A stretch of 64,000 nt of DNA from Heterohyrax brucei (Eukaryota > Chordata > Mammalia > Hyracoidea > Procaviidae), in the NCBI GenBank assembly GCA_028571685.1, contig CM053146.1, forward strand, positions 26,819,431 through 26,883,430, given 5' to 3'. The position numbers and the translations under genes were made by a program. A model generated the notes under the pieces. It searched no databases, was not told where the DNA came from, and was given only the letters and a program-made list of their open reading frames with translations. Shown piece by piece: positions 32,834-43,200 of the stretch (positions are counted from its first letter, which is position 1; each line of letters begins with the position of its first letter).

Positions 32834-35026
32834 CATTGTTGATCCTATTCTTTCTTGCATAATCTTTACCGATTTAGGTTTGATGTCTTCGTGTTTTATC
32901 GAACTTGAGTTAGTTTTTGTGTAAGGTGTAAGATATGGGTCTTCTTCTAATTTTTTACAGATGGGTACCCAATTTTGCCAACATCATTTGTTAAAGAGAC
33001 TTTTTACCTGAGTTTAAAATCTTAAGGCTTTTGTTGAATATCAACTGTTCATAAGAGGATACTGGCATCCCTGGGATCTCAGCTCTGTACCGTTGGTCTA
33101 CATGTCTCTTTTTGTAACAGTACCAGGCTATTTTGACTACTGTGGCAGTGTAATATGTTCTAAGGTCAGGTAGTGTGAGACTTCCAACTGTGTTCCACTT
33201 CTCCAGCAGTGCTTTACTTTAGCCAGGGTTTCTTCCCTTTGCAAATAAAGTTGGTAATTTGTTTCTCCATCTCATTAAAACACATCACTGGAGTTTTTAT
33301 TGGGATTTCATTATACATGTAGATCACTTTGGGTAAAATAGACATTTTCACAATGTTAAGTCTCCCTGTTCATAAGCAGGTCAGTTTTCTGCATTTATGT
33401 GGTCTTTCTTGGTTTCTTGCAGTAAGATCTTGTGGTTCTTTTTGTGTAGGTCTCTTATTTCCCTACTTAGATTTATTCCTAGGAATTTTATCTTCTTGGT
33501 AGCTATAGTAAGTGGTATTGATTTGGTGATTTCTTCTCTGATGATCTCTTTATTGGTATAAAGGAGTCCTACTGATTTACTCATATTTATCTTATATCCT
33601 GTTAATTTGCTAAACTCTTCTGTAAGTTCCAGTAATTTACTTATGGATTTGTTAGGAGTCTCTGTGTATACAATCATATCATCTGCAAATAGGGAGATTT
33701 TGGCTTCTTTGCCAATGCAAATGTGCCCTATTTCTTCTACTTGTCTGGCTAGTACCTCCAGTATAATGTTGAATAGAAGTGGTGAGAGTAGGTATCCTTG
33801 TCTAGTTGCCGTTCTCAACAGGAATACTTTCAGTCTCTCTCCATTGAAGATGATGCAGGCAGTTGGCTTTGCATAGACGCCTCTAATTGCACTGGGGAAT
33901 TTATTTATGTTTTGCTGAGAGTTTTCAGCATGAAAGGGTATTTAGTTTTGTTGAATGCGTTTTCTACATCAATTGACAAAATCAGGTGATTCTTATATTT
34001 AGTGTTATTTATGTGATTGATCATATTAACTATTCTCTTGTTGAAACAGATTGCATCCCTAGTATGAATTCAACTTGGTCATGATGAATTGTTTTCTTGA
34101 CCTGTTGTTGAATTCTATTGACAAGGAGTTTGTTTAAGATTTTTGCATCTAGGTTCATGAGTGATGTGGCTCTTTTTTTGTGGTATCTTTCCTTGGCTTT
34201 GGTATCAGGGTTATGCTGGTTCCTAGAATGAATTTGGAAGTATTCCTTCCCTTTCTACGCTGTGAAATAGTCTCAGTAGTATGCAAATTAACTCTTCTCA
34301 GAAAGTTTGAGAAAATTCTATGGTGAAGCCATCTGGGCCAGGACTGTTTTTTTCGTTGGTAGTTTTCTGATGATTCTTTCAATCTCTTCCCTTGTGAGTA
34401 GTTTATTAATTTGTTCTACTTCTTTCTGTGATAATTTTGGTAGGTGATATGAATTTAGGAATTTGTCTATTTCCTCTATGTGTTCAAATCTGTTACAGTA
34501 CAGTCTTTTGTAGTATTTTGTTATGATACCTTTGATTTCAGTTGGATCTGTTGTGACATCTCTCATCTCATTTCTTATTCGAGTTATTTGTCTCCTCTCG
34601 TTTTTCTTCTGTAAGTTTAGTCAGTGGTTTACGAATTTTGTTGATCTTTTCTAAAAATCAGCTTTTGGTATTATTAATTTTTTTAATTGTTCATTCTATT
34701 CTCTAACTCAGTTAGTTCTGTTCTAATCTTTATTATCCGTTTACTTTTGGTGCCTGAGGGTTTCCTCTGTTGCTCTCTTTCTATTTGTTCAAGCAGTAGT
34801 GATATTTCTTTGGTTTGGGTCCTTTATTCCTTCCAGACATGCACATTTATAGAGATAAATTGATCTCCGAGCACTGCTTTGGCTGTATCCCATAAGTTTT
34901 GGTAGAATGTGTTTTCATTCTCATTTGATTCCATAGATTTATTTAGTCATTGGTTTCTTCTGTACTCTGTGGCTTTTTTGAGCAAGGTGTGGTTTGGTTT
35001 CCTTGAATTCCAATTTCTATGTTTGT

Positions 35027-35055
35027 TTTTTTCTTTCTTTCTTTCTTTCTTTCTC
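35027..35055 (+). repeat. (TTTC)n microsatellite
   Basis: About seven ttct/tttc units inside the antisense L1. Confidence 0.9.
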
Positions 35056-36179
35056 CTACTACAGCTTCTGACATTTATGGCTTTGTGGTCTGAGAAGATG
35101 CTTTGCAATGAGTCAATGGTTTGGGTTTTTTGAGACTTACTTTGTGTCCTAAAGCATGGTCTATTCCAGAAAATGATCCATGTGAATTGGAGAAGAAGGT
35201 GTATTTATCTGTGGATGGATAAAAAATTCAGTCTACGTTGATGAAGTCTAGTTGCTTAATTGTCACAATAAGATCTTTGGTGTCTTTATCGAGCTTTTTC
35301 CTGGATGACATCTCATTACTGAAAGTGGAGTGCTGAAGTCTCCAACTGTTATTGTGGAGGAATCTATCTCATTTTTCAGTGTAGTCAGTGTTTGTTTGAT
35401 GTATTTAGATACTCTGGTGTTGGGTGCATAAATACTTAATCTTGATAAGTGCAGCTTGTGTATTAAACCTTTCAGCAATATATAGTGGCTGTTGTTGTCC
35501 ACTACGGTGGATTTTACATTAAAATCTATTTTATCTGATATTAGTATTGCCACACCTGCTCTTCTTTGTATATTGTTAACTTGGTATATGTTATTCCACA
35601 CTTTAATTTTCAGTTCATATCTTTGTGTCTGAGGTGTGTTTCTTGTAAGCAACATATACACAGTTCATGTCTTTTGATCCAGGATGTCACTCATTGTGTC
35701 TTTATTGGAGCATTGAGTCCATTTAAATTCAGTGTAATTATTGATAAGTATGTGTTTAGTGCAGTGTTGTCATTTTGATGTATTAATTTTTATGTTGGTG
35801 TTTTCTATGTTGCTCTTAACATTTTTTTCTGGGTCTTTCTTCCTTATGGGTTGATTTTTCATCTTTTTCAGTGTTGGTTTTGTTTTTGTTGAGACTCTTG
35901 TATTGTATTTCTTGTTTTGGTATGTAGCATTGCTTTGTGCTTTACGGCTACTCCTATGATCCCCCTTAATATTCTAAGTTTAAACCCAAATTTAACTTCT
36001 GTATATCTTTTTAATTTCCTCATCATCTGAAATGACTGTAACTACTTTAGTATATCCCCCTTTTTCAAGTGGTAGTGTCATAGTTTTCATGATATGATCA
36101 CTGGATCCCTTCTTTTAATATTGTAGCTTTGATTGAGTTTTGTGACTTCCTGAGTAGGATTCTGGGTGCTGTGTACTGC

Positions 36180-36719
36180 ATTGCCTCCTTAAATATACAC
36201 TTAATAATTTTGTTTTTCTAAGCAAAGAGTCTCTGTTAGTAGTACTTACAGTTTTGGTTGGGTTTTTACAAAGTCTCTAAACTTCTGTTTAGCTGTGAAG
36301 GTCTTAACTTCACCATCATATTTGAGAGACTGTTTTGCAGGATGTATAATTCTTGTTTGGAAGCTTTTCTCCTTAAAAGTTTTGAATGCATCGTCCCACT
36401 GCCTCCTTGCCAATATCATTTCTGCCAAGAAGTCAGGTTAAAGCTTACAGGGCTTCCTTCTGAATGTTAGCTTTGCTTTGAGCCTCTCTGTCTTTTAGGG
36501 AATCTCTTTATTTTTCATTTTATTAAGCTTGGTTTTAATATGTCTTTGTGTCTTTCTTTTGGAGTTTAGTTTTTGTGGCATACAATACATGTCTTGGATA
36601 TCTATATTCTCTTCTTTCATAATTTCAGGGAAGTTTTCTGTCAGCAACTCAACAATACTCTCTGTGCTTTCAGCTATCACTCCCTGTTCAGGAACTCCAA
36701 TTAATCACAGATTATTCCT
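36180..36719 (-). pseudogene. L1 ORF1, C-terminal part only
   Basis: ORF1p RNA-recognition and C-terminal domains: ESIVELLTENFPEIMKEENI at 36,495-36,680, and MAEMILARRQWDDAFKTFKE then KSFQTRIIHPAKQS at 36,246-36,428. The coiled-coil N-terminal half is missing. The break coincides exactly with the start of the duplicated ORF2 segment. Confidence 0.85.
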
Positions 36720-36837
36720 CTTTGTGTGAGCAAAAGTGTTTTATTCTTAGTAGTTCCCATTTACCTATTTTCTATTCTGTTGCTCGTGTATTGTTGGTCA
36801 GATTTTGAACTCTGTCTAAGCCATGTATTAGAACTTC
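36720..36837 (-). repeat. 118-bp duplicated segment, misplaced copy
   Basis: ORF2 C-terminal sequence sitting between the L1 5'UTR and the ORF1 remnant. 97.5% identical to 32,716-32,833, far closer than to the same region in other L1s here (48.5 or 60.5 kb). See findings. Confidence 0.95.
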
Positions 36838-37795
36838 TCTGTGCACTCTAGTGACTGGCCATGGTGGACCCTCTAGGGTGGCAGTCTCTGCCTCCTGGCT
36901 GTCAAATGTGGCATCGTGAATATAGAGTCAGTGAGGGGCCATCAATTGACCCTATGATGTGGATTAGTAAAGGCTGTAAGAAATACTGTTGGTTCATTCA
37001 ACAGTTATTTCTCTCAGCAGTCTTATTTTAAAAAGCTTGGAGCTATCTGACAGCTGCCAAAATCACTCAGACCAGTAGGTGTGGTAGGACCCAACTTCCA
37101 GATGACAAGAGAAGTACCTTTTCAGCTGTCCCCAGATGCTATCACATAGTTCAATGTAGGAAGGTGTTACAGCCCTGTTGCCATCCTTAGCATGGCCCTA
37201 CCTGTAAGGTAACACTGTTCTAAACACAGCCTTACTGTTAGTAAAATGCTTTCTGTGCTAGTACTGCTTCTCAGCTTGGGAATTAGCCCCTGCTGAGGTG
37301 TCTGGTTGGGTGACTCCAATTCCCAGCCTACCAAGATGGCATCCTGGTCAAGCTGCCTTTCCCAATGAGAAACCACCCAATCTCTGGTGCAGCTCAGAAA
37401 ACAGAGCATGAAGGGACAGTGGTGCCCTTAGTCAGCAGTCAGGCTCTTAAAATGTGGCTACCCTATGCACTGTCTCTCTGCTCTGCTATGCCCTCTTTAG
37501 TGCTGCAGTTCAGCATATTTGTTGGCTCATATTCATATCCCACCTCTCATATAACAAAGAAGGTGTCAGTGCCTACAGTCTACCCAAGCAGTGAGTCAGC
37601 AGAAGCCAGGCTTAGCTTGTGCTGCTTCACATTAGGCAGCGGTAATTTTGCATTTAGTGGCAAGTAGTCCAATCTGACAACCCCATGCCGTATCCTAGGA
37701 CTCCCTGGGTGTCCAGAATGCTGAGTTCAATTACTAATACAGGACTTAGTTCTCAAAGGGACATGTATCTAGTCCACCATTTTGTCCCCGGCCCC
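36838..37795 (-). promoter_or_regulatory. L1 5'UTR with YY1-type site at the 5' end
   Basis: About 960 bp. At the element's 5' end, CAAAATGGTGG (37,774-37,784, minus strand) fits the YY1 core that sets L1 transcription start. Repeated blocks similar to the monomers at 53.1-54.1 kb are visible ('cttattttaaaaagcttgg', 'cagcctaccaagatggcatc'). The promoter relic of a minus-strand L1. Confidence 0.75.
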
Positions 37796-37799
37796 TCCA

Positions 37800-39363
37800 T
37801 CAGGGACTCTTTGTTGAGTTTCTTATAATGGCAGTCATTGATGGTAGCCAGGCACCTTCTGGTTCTTCCAGTTTCATGTTGATTTAGCTGCCAGTTTATG
37901 CAAACTTTTCTTTCTCTTGGGCCCATGTTTTTCTTATGTCTTTAGTGTTCTTCAGTGTTCTTCAGAAACCTTGATAGAGTTAAAAGGTAAGGCTGCTAAC
38001 CAAGAAGTTGGCAGTTTGAGTCCACTAGACACACTTTGGAAACTCTATGGGGGCAGTTCTACTCAACCCAGACAGTTGCTGTGAGTTGGAATCAACTCAA
38101 CAGCAGTGAGTTTTAGATTGATGTTCTCCCATCTCTTTTCTTCCAGGTGGGTTGAGACCAATTAATAATTCTTACATGGCTGATTGCTAAGTTTTAAAAC
38201 CCCAAATGATATTTACCAAAGTAGGATTCAGAATATTTTCTTAAAAAAACTTGTTTTGCCAATTAACCTAGATTTCCCCTGATACCATGGTGCCCAGACC
38301 CATGACCACGCTACTCTGATTCTTGGGAGAGTTGGTTGTATTTAGAAAACTTCTTAGCTTTTGGTTTAGTCCAGTTGTGCTGACATTAGCTCTACTGTGT
38401 GTTGTCCTTCCCTTTACCTAAAACAATTCTTGTCTGTTATCAAGTCAGTCAATACCCCTCTACCTCCCTTCCCACTCTCATAGCCATCTAAGAATGTTTT
38501 CTTTTGTGTTTGAATCATGTCTTGTGCCCTTATAATAGACATCTTATACAATATCCTTTTGTGACTAATTTCACTCAGCTTAACACCTTCCACCTTCCTC
38601 CATGTTGTGAGATGCTTCCCAAATTCATCATTGTTCTGTGTCACTGAATAATACTCCATTGTATGAATACCACATAGTTTGTTTATACATGCATCCCTTA
38701 ATGAACGCCTAGGTTAATTCTATCTTTTTGCAACTGTGGGCAGTGCTGCAAGGTATATTTTTGCACAAGTATCTATTTGTGCGCCAGGTCTTATTTCCCC
38801 ATGATACATTCCAAGCAATGGGATTGCTGGACCCTGTGGTGTTTCTATTTCTAGCTTTTTAAGAAAGTGTCAAATCAATTTTCAAAGTGGTTGCACCATT
38901 TCACATTCCTACCAGGAGTTTATAAGTATTTCTGTCTCCAACATTTATTATTTTGTGTGTTGGATTAAAGCCAGCCTTGTTGAAATGAGATGTTATTTCA
39001 ATGTAGTTTTCATAAGCGTTTCTCTAATGGCTAATACAGTAGGCATTTTCTTATGCATCCTTTAGCATCTTGGATGTTTTCTTTAGTGACGTACCTGTTC
39101 ATATCCTTGTCCACTTTTCTAACTGAATTATTTGTCTTTTCATTGTTGGAGTTTGGAGTATCTTATAGATTTTAGAGATTAGATACCAATCAGATTAATC
39201 GTACCCATTGTTTTCCCCCACAGTCTATAGGTTGTCTTTTTACTCTTTTGGGAAGTCTTTGGATAAGCAGCATTGTTTGATTTCTGGGAGTTCCCTGGTA
39301 TCTATTTTCACTTGTGGTGCTTGTGCATTGTTAACAAAGTCTTATATTCTGTTTATGAGAGAT
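37800..39363 (-). mobile_element. L1 LINE, 3' part, interrupted
   Basis: Minus-strand L1: 3'UTR at 37,800-38,400 (with a SINE at 37,972-38,120) and ORF2 C-terminus at 38,400-39,363 (MEYYSVTQNNDEFGKHLTTW on the minus strand near 38,414-38,659). It is cut on the left by the 5' end of the L1 at 37,795 and interrupted on the right by a short L1 (39,375-40,125). It resumes briefly at 40,137. Older than both neighbours. Confidence 0.82.
37972..38120 (+). mobile_element. AfroSINE
   Basis: Sense: 'aaggctgctaaccaagaagt', 'tggcagtttgagtccactag', 'ctatgggggcagttctactc', 'gagttggaatcaactcaaca'. The 5' head is partly lost. Inserted in the older L1 3'UTR. Confidence 0.88.
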
Positions 39364-39374
39364 CAAGTAATTCT
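39364..39374 (+). repeat. Target-site duplication, left (short L1)
   Basis: caagtaattct, repeated at 40,126-40,136 around the L1 fragment 39,375-40,125. Confidence 0.88.
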
Positions 39375-40125
39375 TTTTTTAAAATTGTGATTAAGTAAAA
39401 GTACACAATTCAAATTAAATTCACATGCCCACCCATCTGCAGCTCCCTCTGCTCTCCTTGCCCAGTGACAGCACACTCCTCCTTTTCATTCTATACTTAT
39501 ATGCTCTTAACAATCTCCTATACCCTTCTCTCCCTCTCTCCTCTCCATTCTAGTAAGAGCCAAATAGGACAGTATCTTATAGATGCACAGAACCATAAAG
39601 TACACACACCACATGGTCTTATTGTGTCCCCAAGTCCAGTCCAAAGAGTTGACCACAGAAATGTTTTCTGGTCAGGGGCAGCAGCAGGTCTAGGGGCCAT
39701 GGTCCCAGGGGAATCTCCAGGCTGACAGACCATCAACTGTGGTCTTTTAGTGGAGTTGTTGAGGTGCATCCCTCTTTTTCATGTGTTGCCACTGGGACTC
39801 AGCATTGTGTGTCCCATCATGGCTGTCTTTTGTGGTGACCAGGTACCATCTGGATCTTCTGCTCACATATTGATAGCCAAGCCAAGTGCTGTCGAGTGAG
39901 ATCTGACTCTACAGTCACCCATTCTGATGGATCTTTCTGTCTCCTGGGCTCTTTTTTCTTCATGTCTTTGCTGTTCTAGGTGACCATCTGTTTCAGATGA
40001 GTTGGAACCATTTGGTATACCTCAGATGTCAGCTTGCTAGCTTTTAAGACCCCAGATGCTACTCACCAATATTGGGTACAGACAATTGTCTTAGCAATAG
40101 GATAGTTGTGCCATTTTGGAGAGGC
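39375..40125 (-). mobile_element. L1, 3'UTR-only insertion with TSD
   Basis: A 751-bp antisense L1 copy truncated within the 3'UTR: poly-T start, 'agatgcacagaaccataaag', 'ggtctaggggccatggtccc', 'cttttaagaccccagatgct', 'agttgtgccattttgg'. A perfect 11-bp TSD brackets it. It lies inside the L1 above and itself carries a short AfroSINE. No ORF2 is included. Confidence 0.92.
39875..39909 (-). mobile_element. Short AfroSINE 3'-end insertion
   Basis: About 35 bp (agccaagccaagtgctgtcg, agtgagatctgactc) within the L1 3'UTR, where other copies read without it. The same TTGGCT-type sense tail as at 24,876 and 8187. TSD not resolved. Confidence 0.75.
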
Positions 40126-40157
40126 CAAGTAATTCTACAGATACACATGGACCTAGT

Positions 40158-40183
40158 TTAAAAAAAAAAGAAAGAAAGAAAGA
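40158..40183 (+). repeat. A-rich / (AAAG)n tract
   Basis: A-run followed by gaaagaaagaaaga. May be an eroded element tail. Confidence 0.8.
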
Positions 40184-40342
40184 CGTGACAGTCAAGAGAA
40201 TTAAAACTTATTTGTCCAATTCAGTATAAAGTAAATGATGTAACAGACTCTCAAATTCAAGCAATGCTATACCAAGATATCTTAATCCCTATACTTACAA
40301 TTTTGTAGTTCTTGATAGGTAACACTTTATGAATCAAAAGCC

Positions 40343-40495
40343 AAACGTATTGTCATGAAGTCAATTATGACCTATAGTGAACATACAGGACAGAGTAGAA
40401 CTGCCCCATAGATTTTCCAAGGAGTGCCTGAAGGATTCGAACTACCAACCTTTTTGGGTAGCATCCTTAGCTGTTAACAACTGTGCTATTAGTGT
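40343..40495 (-). mobile_element. AfroSINE
   Basis: Antisense: 'agccaaacgtattgtcatga', 'agagtagaactgccccatag', 'ccaaggagtgcctgaaggat', head end 'ctgttaacaactgtgctatt'. Confidence 0.9.
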
Positions 40496-40678
40496 GACAT
40501 CCTTTTTCAAAAAATACTTCTAATTCCACCTGTTGGTGGATGCATCCTGTAGTTTTCAAAGTTAAATGACTAAGTACAGACCTGTGCTCCATGCCATAGA
40601 AATGACTCTGACACATTCCTTGTCACCAATATACTTAAGAAAAAGTTGATATATTTATTGTTTGTGTTGTTTGCTTAT

Positions 40679-40690
40679 ATATATAATAAC
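40679..40690 (+). repeat. Target-site duplication, left (RTE)
   Basis: atatataataac, identical to 42,371-42,382. AT-rich, but the copies abut both RTE ends exactly. Confidence 0.8.
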
Positions 40691-42370
40691 TTAGGCCAGG
40701 TGCACCTTAGTCTTCAAGGTGACATCTTTACTTTTGAACACTTTAAAGAGGTTTTTGCAGCAAATTTTCACAAGGTAATATGGCTTTTGATGGTTTTTTA
40801 GTGTTGTATAGACTTTTCCCTTCTTTTATATTTATTTTTATTATTTATTACAGTAAATGAATAAAATTTCAAATATCTATCAACTATCTCATCTTTGATA
40901 AACCCTCACCCCAGCTTCCACCCTTGTGGCCAACACAGTAATTTTCTTCTGTAGATAATTCTATTTTTAAATCTTTATAACAGGGTTCTCATACAACATT
41001 TGTCTTTTGACACTGACTGATTTCACTCAGCATAATATCTTGCAATTGAAACCATGCTATGAGATGTTTTCTAAAATCTCCATTTTTTTAATCATAGCAT
41101 AGTGTTCCACTGTATATATGTACCATAGTTTATTTATCCACCCATCTGTTGAGGAACATCTGGATTGATTCCATCTTTTAGCTATTATGGACTGTGCTGC
41201 AATAAACATTCATGTACATACATCTGTTCACATAACAGCCTTTGCTTCTGAAGAATAAATTCCAAAGAGTAGAATTACAGGATCCAATGGTATACCTATT
41301 TCCAGCTGTTTGAGGAAGTGTCATCTTGCTTTCCAAAGACTTTGTACCAACTTGCAATCCCACCAGCAGTGTATGAGAGTTCCAGTCTCTCTACATCCTC
41401 TCCAGCATTTGTTGTTTTGTGTTTTTCGGATCATGGCCAACCTTGTTGGGGTGAGATGATACCTCATTGAAGTTTTGATTTGGATTTCTCTGATAGCTAA
41501 TAACCGTGAGCAAATTCTTATATGTCTTTTGGCTGCCTGGATGTCCTCTCTAGTGAAGTGTCTGCCCATCTCCTTTACCTATCTCTTAATTTGGTTATTT
41601 ATTTGTTCGTTTGTTGTTGTTTTTTTACCAATGCCATCAATGTAGCTTACACTTCATCCTTCACTGCTACTGGTTGCTGATCATATGCTATGTCTTGAAA
41701 TATTTGAATGTCAACCAGTTCTTTCTGGTATAATTACTCTTTGTATTTCTTCCATCTTCTTTCAATGCTTCCTGAAGCATTTAATATATTCAGTGGAGAA
41801 TCACTCGTTTTTGGAACTCAAGACTTCTCAAACCACTCTTTGGAATCTTCTGTCAGTTCTTTTACTTCATCATTCTTTCCTACTCAACACTCCATGATAT
41901 TTTCAATCACTTCCTATGCATGAAAAAGCTGGAAAGTACATCATATGCATGCAAAAGCTGGACAATGAATGAAGAAGAGAAAAGAAGAATTGACACTTCT
42001 GAACTATTGTGTTGAAGAAGAATACTAAATGTACTGTGGACTATCAAAAGAACAAACAGATCTGTTCTGGAAGAAGTACAACCAGAGTGCTCCTTAGAAG
42101 CTAGGATGGCAAGAATACATCTTGCATACTTTGAACATGTTGTCAGGAGGGATCAGTCCCTGGAGAAGAACATCATGCTTAGGAGAGTGGAGGGTCAGCG
42201 AAAAACAGGAAGATCCTCAAGGAAGGAAATGGATTGGCACAGCGGCTGCAACTGTCTTTAAAGATAAAAACCATTGTGAGCATAGCACTGGACTGGGCAA
42301 TGTTTTATTCTGTTATTCATAGGTTCACTATGAGTTGAAATTGACCCAATGGCACCTAACAACAACAATA
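40691..42370 (+). mobile_element. RTE (BovB-like) LINE with 5' inversion
   Basis: RTE-clade LINE. 40,691-about 40,820 and about 41,630-41,885 are antisense ('aggtgcaccttagtcttcaa', 'gctgatcatatgctatgtct', 'cagttcttttacttcatcat'). From about 41,886 the sequence is sense ('catgatattttcaatcactt', 'gttctggaagaagtacaacc', 'gaacatgttgtcaggaggga') and ends in the RTE tail 'caatggcacctaacaacaac'. The left edge of the inverted part and the start of the sense part are consecutive in the RTE sequence, the twin-priming signature. A perfect 12-bp TSD surrounds the whole. Much of the RT region is missing, and a minus-strand L1 lies inside. No intact frame. Confidence 0.85.
40820..41630 (-). mobile_element. 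L1, 3' fragment nested in the RTE
   Basis: Antisense L1 with the short 3'UTR type (T-rich, 'ttattacagtaaatgaataa'), then the ORF2 C-terminus, including [20 protein letters not shown] and CWRGCRETGTLIHCWWDC on the minus strand at 41,321-41,569. 5'-truncated at about 41,630. TSD not resolved. Confidence 0.85.
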
Positions 42371-42382
42371 ATATATAATAAC
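42371..42382 (+). repeat. Target-site duplication, right (RTE)
   Basis: atatataataac immediately after the RTE (aac)n-type tail. Confidence 0.8.
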
Positions 42383-42404
42383 AGATAACACACAATACAT
42401 TAAA

Positions 42405-42545
42405 ACCCATCCCAGCTGTTGAGTTAATTCTGACTCATAGTGACTCTGCAGGACAGAGTAAAACTGCTCCATAGAGTTTCCAAGGAGTGCTTGTAGGATT
42501 CAAACTGCTGACCTTTTGGTAATCAGACACAGTAATTAACCACAA
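42405..42545 (-). mobile_element. AfroSINE
   Basis: Antisense: 'tgttgagttaattctgactc', 'cagagtaaaactgctccata', 'ggattcaaactgctgacctt'. Close behind the RTE. Confidence 0.9.
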
Positions 42546-42727
42546 TATGTTAGAAGTGCAGAATATAAACTTTTTTATTTACTGAGATTGTCAATAATTT
42601 CATTTTCCTTGTATCAACAATCAATGCCCTTGGAAGCAGCAGTCAGGAAATCAAACAATGTTATTGCATTTTGAAAATATTCTGTGAAAGATCTTGTACA
42701 GTTCTAACAAAGACATCACTTTGATTA

Positions 42728-43200
42728 ATAAGATACACCTGGCCCAAACCATGGCCTTTTCAATTGTGTCATATGCACATGAAAGCTGGAAAGTGGAAAA
42801 TGAAGACAGAGTCTAATGCAATTGAATTACGGTGTTGGCAAAGAATAATGAACATGCAGTGAAATGCCAGAAGAAGGAACAATTCAGTTTTGGAAGAAGC
42901 ATAGCCAGAATACTGCTACCATACTTGGGACATGTCATCAGGATGTCTAACTTCGGCTTACATGCTTTGGACATGTCATCAGGAAACAACAGTCATTAGA
43001 AAAGGACACCACGCCTAGTGAAGCAGAAAATCAGTGACCACAAGGGAAACCTTCAATGAGATATATTGACACAACAGCTGCTACAATGGACTAAAACACA
43101 CTAGTGATTGTAAGTGTGATGCAGGACTGGGCACTGTTTAGATCTGTTATGTGTAAGGTTGACATGAGTCAGAGCAGAATCCATGCAACTAACAGCAGCA
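42728..43200 (+). mobile_element. RTE (BovB-like) LINE, 3' end, 5'-truncated
   Basis: Sense RTE tail: 'cacctggcccaaaccatggc', 'tgcacatgaaagctgg'-like block, 'cttttggacatgtcatcagg'-like block, 'gactgggcactgtttagatc' and end 'gcaactaacagcagc'. An internal block around 'acatgtcatcagga' occurs twice (about 42,929 and 42,972), a small tandem duplication. Coding frame destroyed. Confidence 0.85.

Larger units (their letters stand above)
32520..35773 (-). pseudogene. L1 ORF2, broken
   Basis: Endonuclease piece at 35,263-35,661 (KVWNNIYQVNNIQRRAGVAI, LSIYAPNTR, VGDFSTPLS, where the usual Asn of VGDFNTP is Ser). RT piece at 33,381-33,818 with TRQGYLLSPLLFN, an intact [12 protein letters not shown] and GYKINMSKSVGLLYTN. 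The start-codon complement is at 35,771-35,773. The C-terminal Cys-His domain is missing. An interior (ttc)n run at 35,027-35,055 adds length polymorphism. Confidence 0.88.
32516..37795 (-). mobile_element. L1 LINE, 5' end complete, 3' end missing
   Basis: Minus-strand L1. On its own strand the order is a 5' end at 37,795 (ggggccggggacaaaatggt), a 5'UTR to about 36,838, a 118-bp foreign ORF2 segment (36,837-36,720), the ORF1 C-terminal part (36,719-about 36,180), and ORF2 (35,773-about 32,520). The N-terminal coiled-coil half of ORF1 is absent, replaced by the 118-bp segment. ORF2 stops short at the C-terminal region, with no 3'UTR. Open pieces remain in RT and endonuclease. Confidence 0.88.

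Noticed and set aside
36720-36837. Independent short L1 insertion
   Set aside because: No TSD or A-tail; near identity and equal ends with 32,716-32,833 favour a local copy or template switch.
40679-40690. TSD as a mere AT-rich coincidence
   Set aside because: A 12-base exact match abutting both RTE edges, one of them right after the tail repeat, is unlikely by chance, though AT-richness lowers its weight.
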